DNA of 64,000 bases from Silvibacterium acidisoli (GTDB lineage Bacteria > Acidobacteriota > Terriglobia > Terriglobales > Acidobacteriaceae): contig CP085323.1 in the NCBI GenBank assembly GCA_022870745.1, positions 2,852,001 to 2,916,000 of the forward strand, read 5' to 3'. Positions 62,001 to 64,000 of this stretch are shown here, one piece after another. The notes below the pieces were generated by a model, which saw only the letters and a list, made by a program, of their open reading frames with translations, searched no databases and was not told where the DNA came from. The translations under genes were made by a program, and so were the position numbers. The stretch's first letter is position 1, and every line of letters starts with the position of its first letter.

Positions 62001-62146
62001 CTCGCTCCGGGAATGACTGCTCCCGAGGGATCTGTGACCGTTCCATGTAAGGTGGAGGTCCCCGCCTGCCCCAGCGCCGAAAAGCCCAGGCCGGCCGGCA
62101 GCAGGATTAAAAGACAAAAAAGGCATCGCATGAATTTCAAATTCAC
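59090..62146 (-). CDS. Oar-like TonB-dependent receptor with glycine-rich insertion
   Basis: Outer-membrane receptor of 1018 aa. The signal region FMRCLFCLLILLPAGLGFSALGQ is followed by a CarboxypepD-regulatory domain (TLHGTVTDPSGAVIPGASVSL). The plug has AGPGAGPNGGQIYIDGFTAGELPPKSAI, and a long barrel ends in VYVQAVFSF. Near the C-terminus, about 55 residues are almost pure Gly with some His, Pro and Gln (GGGGGGHGGGGGGQGGPP), an extended loop not seen in the receptor at 32060. The GTG at 62146 is used (GGAG 4 nt upstream); an ATG at 62131 is an alternative. It follows the DUF5666 gene by about 55 nt. Confidence 0.9.
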   Translation of the reverse strand: MNLKFMRCLFCLLILLPAGLGFSALGQAGTSTLHGTVTDPSGAVIPGASVSLTTPDGHTVATATSSQDGGYTTRGVTPGMYIVIATAPGFASSSSKAVTVKSGQNLQFDVKMDIAVEKQQVVVNEDTPTVSVDPTANANSLVLKGADLDALSDDPDELSNELNALAGPGAGPNGGQIYIDGFTAGELPPKSAIREIRINQNPFSAQYDKLGYGRIEILTKPGTDKFRAQFMGMGNPSQLNTGNPFDKNIPDYYSYQYNGTVSGPINKHASYFVSAEHRAIQDDAIVAAYRLQGEVNGNFAAGVYNNTADYTPVSFNDAVVTPHGRTNISPRIDLQLGDKNTLSVRYQFYDDNDKNQGVGQFSLRDQAYNTSSTEHTVQISDTQILSDKVINETRFQFLRDFSKTTPSSTAPETAVSGLEAFGGYPDQTISDHTLHYELQNLTEIALKTHSINFGGRLRYQRDANTASSSFNGEFTFGGNQCTSDTVGCVTTTAAEAYGNTIRGLGTGQSWAQIRATGGGPSQLNLAYGSPNIVSSLTDVGLYYQDDWRANKNLTLSYGVRWESQSNIQDKNDWAPRLSFAWGVGGKGKPPKTVIRGGYGFFYDRFQIAEILQAKRLNENADSPQKEVVIRDPSCYSATSITSTDLAACEGTDASTSNSAVYQISPNLHAPVTQQAAVGIERQITRASTFSLTYINSLGNHQLTTRNANAPYLAGYNPADPNVYQYYSEGVFKQNQLMMNFNARFGRQLSIFGFDSVSWANSDVGTVTGNPSNSANLKADYGRASFDVRNRLFLMGSWSAPWNIRVSPFIVVQSGSPFNITTGQDNNGDSFFNDRPTFAQAGDTDTVQTAYGNFNLDPTAGLAAGEKLVPNYYGDGPNLITVNARVSKTISFGPKVAGAAPQGGFGPGGGGGGHGGGGGGQGGPPGGGLGPGGLSGNQGGPGGPGGRHGGQGQQQGPTHGRYTLTLNAQALNLFNDINLAPPTGVLGSPEFGKSNALQQGIFGTSSASRRVYVQAVFSF

Positions 62147-62201
62147 AAAGCTCCGTAACACGAGTGGGATTGTCTGCCGCTCGGGCGGCTATTTTCCGTT
62201 C

Positions 62202-63383
62202 TTAGGGTGTTCCCGCGTCTGCACCCGCTCCACCGCCCCCGATACCTGACCAGGAAGCAGAGAAGACGCTCTCACTGGCCGAGGATGAGGAGGCCAGGAC
62301 GGGTTCGACGCCAGCCAGCAGGGTGACCGCGGTGGTTTCCGACGGGGTTCCCTGCGTGGCAACGATCATGACCGCATCGCCTTTATGAAGGTCTGACGCG
62401 GTAATTACAGGTGTACGCTGCAGCATCTGTGAAAGATCGCCGTTTCTCTGGCCTCTTTCGCCGCTGGCGTGGTTTTCTGCCCCAGTCGACGCGCCCGGCT
62501 CCTGCGCTCCTCCGCTGGAGCCCGATCCGCTGGCCCGCTTGAGACGGGCTGCAAGTCCCTGTGCCATTTCGGGAGGAAGCTTGTGCAACTGACTGTCGCT
62601 GTTGATGTGGATAGAAACCGGCTTCTTGGTGGCCAGATCGGTCACCTGAACCGTATTCGCTGCCGCATCCACAGACACAACTGTGGCTGCGATATTGCGG
62701 AAGCTGCCCGCGACGATCTCTTCGGCGGTGAGGTCCGAGCCATCCGGGCCGCGGTCTCCGCGTGCGCGCAGCTGGTCGCCGGGATGAATCTGGTCGAAGG
62801 AGGATGGTTTGGCCGCGGAAAACTCAATCGAATTCGGGTCGTAGCGGCGGATGACCGTCTTCGTGGAGGTGTGGATCGTCAGTAATCTCGATCCGGCGGT
62901 CACGACAATCGTCTGTGCCGCTGGGTCTACCGATTTGACCAGTCCGCCCACTCCTCGTTTCTGCCAGTCCGCGCGGTCGGCATTCTGCTTCTCTGCAATG
63001 TCGGCCTGTTTCATCGCGATAATGGTGGTCGCGGTCAAAGAAGTGCCATCGCTGCCTGGTGTGGTGACAGCCAGGATGCGGTCGCCGATCGCGAGATCGG
63101 TCAGCTGGATAGGAGTCGCTCCAGCCAGTGTTTTCGCCCCCGGCGCCATGCGCAGAACCCTTGCGCTGTCCCCGGCGGTCAGGGTGGAAGAGGCGCCGGA
63201 GTCGGTCTTGATTGTGATGCTGCGCCCGTCAATGGCTGTAACGGCGCCGACGACACGGTTGGAGGGCGAAGCAGCCTGCTGCTGCGCTGCAAGATGGGCA
63301 GCCGGAAGCGCCACGAGCGTCGTGGAAGCCAGTGCAAGACTGCGGCAAATTTTGAATGCAGACGAGTAAATCATTGAGCCCAT
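62202..63383 (-). CDS. DUF5666-like repeat protein, exported
   Basis: A 393-residue secreted protein with signal IYSSAFKICRSLALASTTLVALPAAHLAAQ. It contains about three to four beta-barrel repeats of DUF5666 type: VVGAVTAIDGRSITIKTDSG, GLVKSVDPAAQTIVVTAGS, ATVVSVDAAANTVQVTDLA, each followed by a 'GD..' strand. A Ser/Gly-rich low-complexity linker lies around 290-320. The start at 63383 has GGGAG 9 nt upstream. Function unknown; it precedes a TonB receptor, so a surface or periplasmic binding role is possible. Confidence 0.75.
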   Translation of the reverse strand: MGSMIYSSAFKICRSLALASTTLVALPAAHLAAQQQAASPSNRVVGAVTAIDGRSITIKTDSGASSTLTAGDSARVLRMAPGAKTLAGATPIQLTDLAIGDRILAVTTPGSDGTSLTATTIIAMKQADIAEKQNADRADWQKRGVGGLVKSVDPAAQTIVVTAGSRLLTIHTSTKTVIRRYDPNSIEFSAAKPSSFDQIHPGDQLRARGDRGPDGSDLTAEEIVAGSFRNIAATVVSVDAAANTVQVTDLATKKPVSIHINSDSQLHKLPPEMAQGLAARLKRASGSGSSGGAQEPGASTGAENHASGERGQRNGDLSQMLQRTPVITASDLHKGDAVMIVATQGTPSETTAVTLLAGVEPVLASSSSASESVFSASWSGIGGGGAGADAGTP

Positions 63384-63438
63384 CGAACCTATCTCCCGCT
63401 TGCCGAGCATGCTCAACTGGTGGCCGCGCTATTCCAAA

Positions 63439-63463
63439 GACGTTCTCCTAGTGCGAAAGTTTC
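63439..63463 (-). promoter_or_regulatory. Possible ECF-sigma promoter of the DUF5666 gene
   Basis: On the minus strand GAAAC (63459-63463), a 17-nt spacer and GTC (63439-63441), resembling the ECF consensus GGAAC/GTC. The predicted start lies about 50 nt before the ATG. Nothing else is seen in the 307-nt gap 63384-63690. Confidence 0.3.
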
Positions 63464-63690
63464 ACTACGCCTGCGCACGGGAAACGAAAAGATAACAGCC
63501 CGCGGTCCTTATCTTTGGGTCACCGGGAGGCATCCCAATTACGATGCCCCGAATCGGGGTGTGCGAACTTCGGACGCGATTTCTTCCAAACAGGTATCAT
63601 TTCCGAAGGCCAATTTTTTCCCGGCCGTTCCTGCACTAAATCGCAGATAAGCCAAAGTTTGAGCCAAACACACGAGGAAGCCTCACTAGA

Positions 63691-64000
63691 ATGGCAATTA
63701 CCAGTGTAAGCAGTTCCGCGAAAGTCTCCGCTTCGCCCGGGGGCAATTACAGAAGCGCCTTCGCAATGGTCACCACGTTGTTCTTCATGTGGGGCTTTCT
63801 GACCTCTCTCAATGACATCCTCATTCCGCACCTCAAAGCCGTTTTCGACCTCGACTACACCAAGGCCCTGCTGATCCAGTTCGCATTCTTCTCCTCTTAT
63901 GCGGCCTTCGGTGTTCCATCGGGCAAGATCGTCGAATGGATCGGTTATCAGCGGACAATGGTGGCTGGCCTGTTCACCATGGGACTCGGCGCGGTGTTGT
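63691..64000 (+). CDS. FucP-like sugar permease (3' end outside window)
   Basis: The first 103 residues of an MFS transporter of the fucose:H+ symporter (FHS) family. The diagnostic stretch MVTTLFFMWGFLTSLNDILIPHLKAVFDLDYTKALLIQFAFFSSYAAFGVPSGKIVEWIGYQ is nearly complete: MWGF...LND.L.PHLK is the FucP/GluP N-terminal signature. A 20-residue Ser-rich cytosolic head precedes the first helix. It fits with the two fucosidases in the window, although the true sugar could be another hexose. GAGGAAG lies about 11 nt upstream. The frame runs off the end at 64000. Confidence 0.9.
   Translation, partial: MAITSVSSSAKVSASPGGNYRSAFAMVTTLFFMWGFLTSLNDILIPHLKAVFDLDYTKALLIQFAFFSSYAAFGVPSGKIVEWIGYQRTMVAGLFTMGLGAVL

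Noticed and set aside
1-64000. Prophage, integron, CRISPR or defence island
   Set aside because: No array of direct repeats, no integrase, transposase, Cas or restriction-methylation genes. Gene content is chromosomal and mostly housekeeping.

Overview
The window looks like chromosomal DNA of an acidobacterium (class Terriglobia; Terriglobus, Granulicella, Edaphobacter and relatives). The evidence is moderately high GC, two Oar-like TonB receptors with an N-terminal carboxypeptidase-regulatory-like domain, a VWFA protein of the acidobacterial type, HemQ, CsbD, many secreted glycosidases, and a MoaD-MoaE fusion. There is no rRNA, CRISPR, integrase or transposase gene, and one tRNA. Most of it reads as ordinary housekeeping sequence, but it is compact and contains several regulatory and repeat structures.

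Layout. 1-8 kb: UbiA-type prenyltransferase (5' end missing), CsbD and a 50-residue membrane stress peptide, prephenate dehydratase, Lon, a DUF418 membrane protein, fused molybdopterin synthase overlapping a VWFA protein. 8-25 kb: PBP1-type murein synthase, proS, a secreted glycosidase-like protein divergent from an alpha-L-fucosidase, a large M14 peptidase, a MITE-like inverted-repeat unit, and the run leuS - membrane protein - guaA. 25-38 kb: endonuclease IV, nagA, an MFS exporter, a second fucosidase, a PAP2 phosphatase, a TonB receptor followed by a GH35-like galactosidase, and hemQ. 38-46 kb: tRNA-Val, a CDP-alcohol phosphatidyltransferase, then a complete ISC operon (iscR-iscS-iscU-iscA-hscB-tautomerase-hscA-fdx-iscX). 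46-56 kb: yraN, a trifunctional acyl-activating/carrier/acyltransferase protein with an SDR, HtrA-type protease, coaE, several very small genes, an SDR and treZ. 56-64 kb: a siroheme/sulfite (or nitrite) reductase operon, a glycine-rich TonB receptor behind a DUF5666 protein, and the start of a fucose-permease-like gene.

How the parts fit. Two fucosidases, the galactosidase-like enzyme, NagA, the TonB receptors and the FucP-like transporter suggest life on plant, fungal or mucin-like polysaccharides. ISC, HemQ, siroheme synthesis and the siroheme reductase together form an iron-cofactor theme. The most notable find is upstream of the reductase. A cysteine-rich 23-codon leader peptide (58935-59006) is predicted to start exactly at a promoter's +1 and is followed by an intrinsic terminator just before the reductase. 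This fits a cysteine-sensing attenuator, and its promoter is nested in the terminator of the preceding gene.
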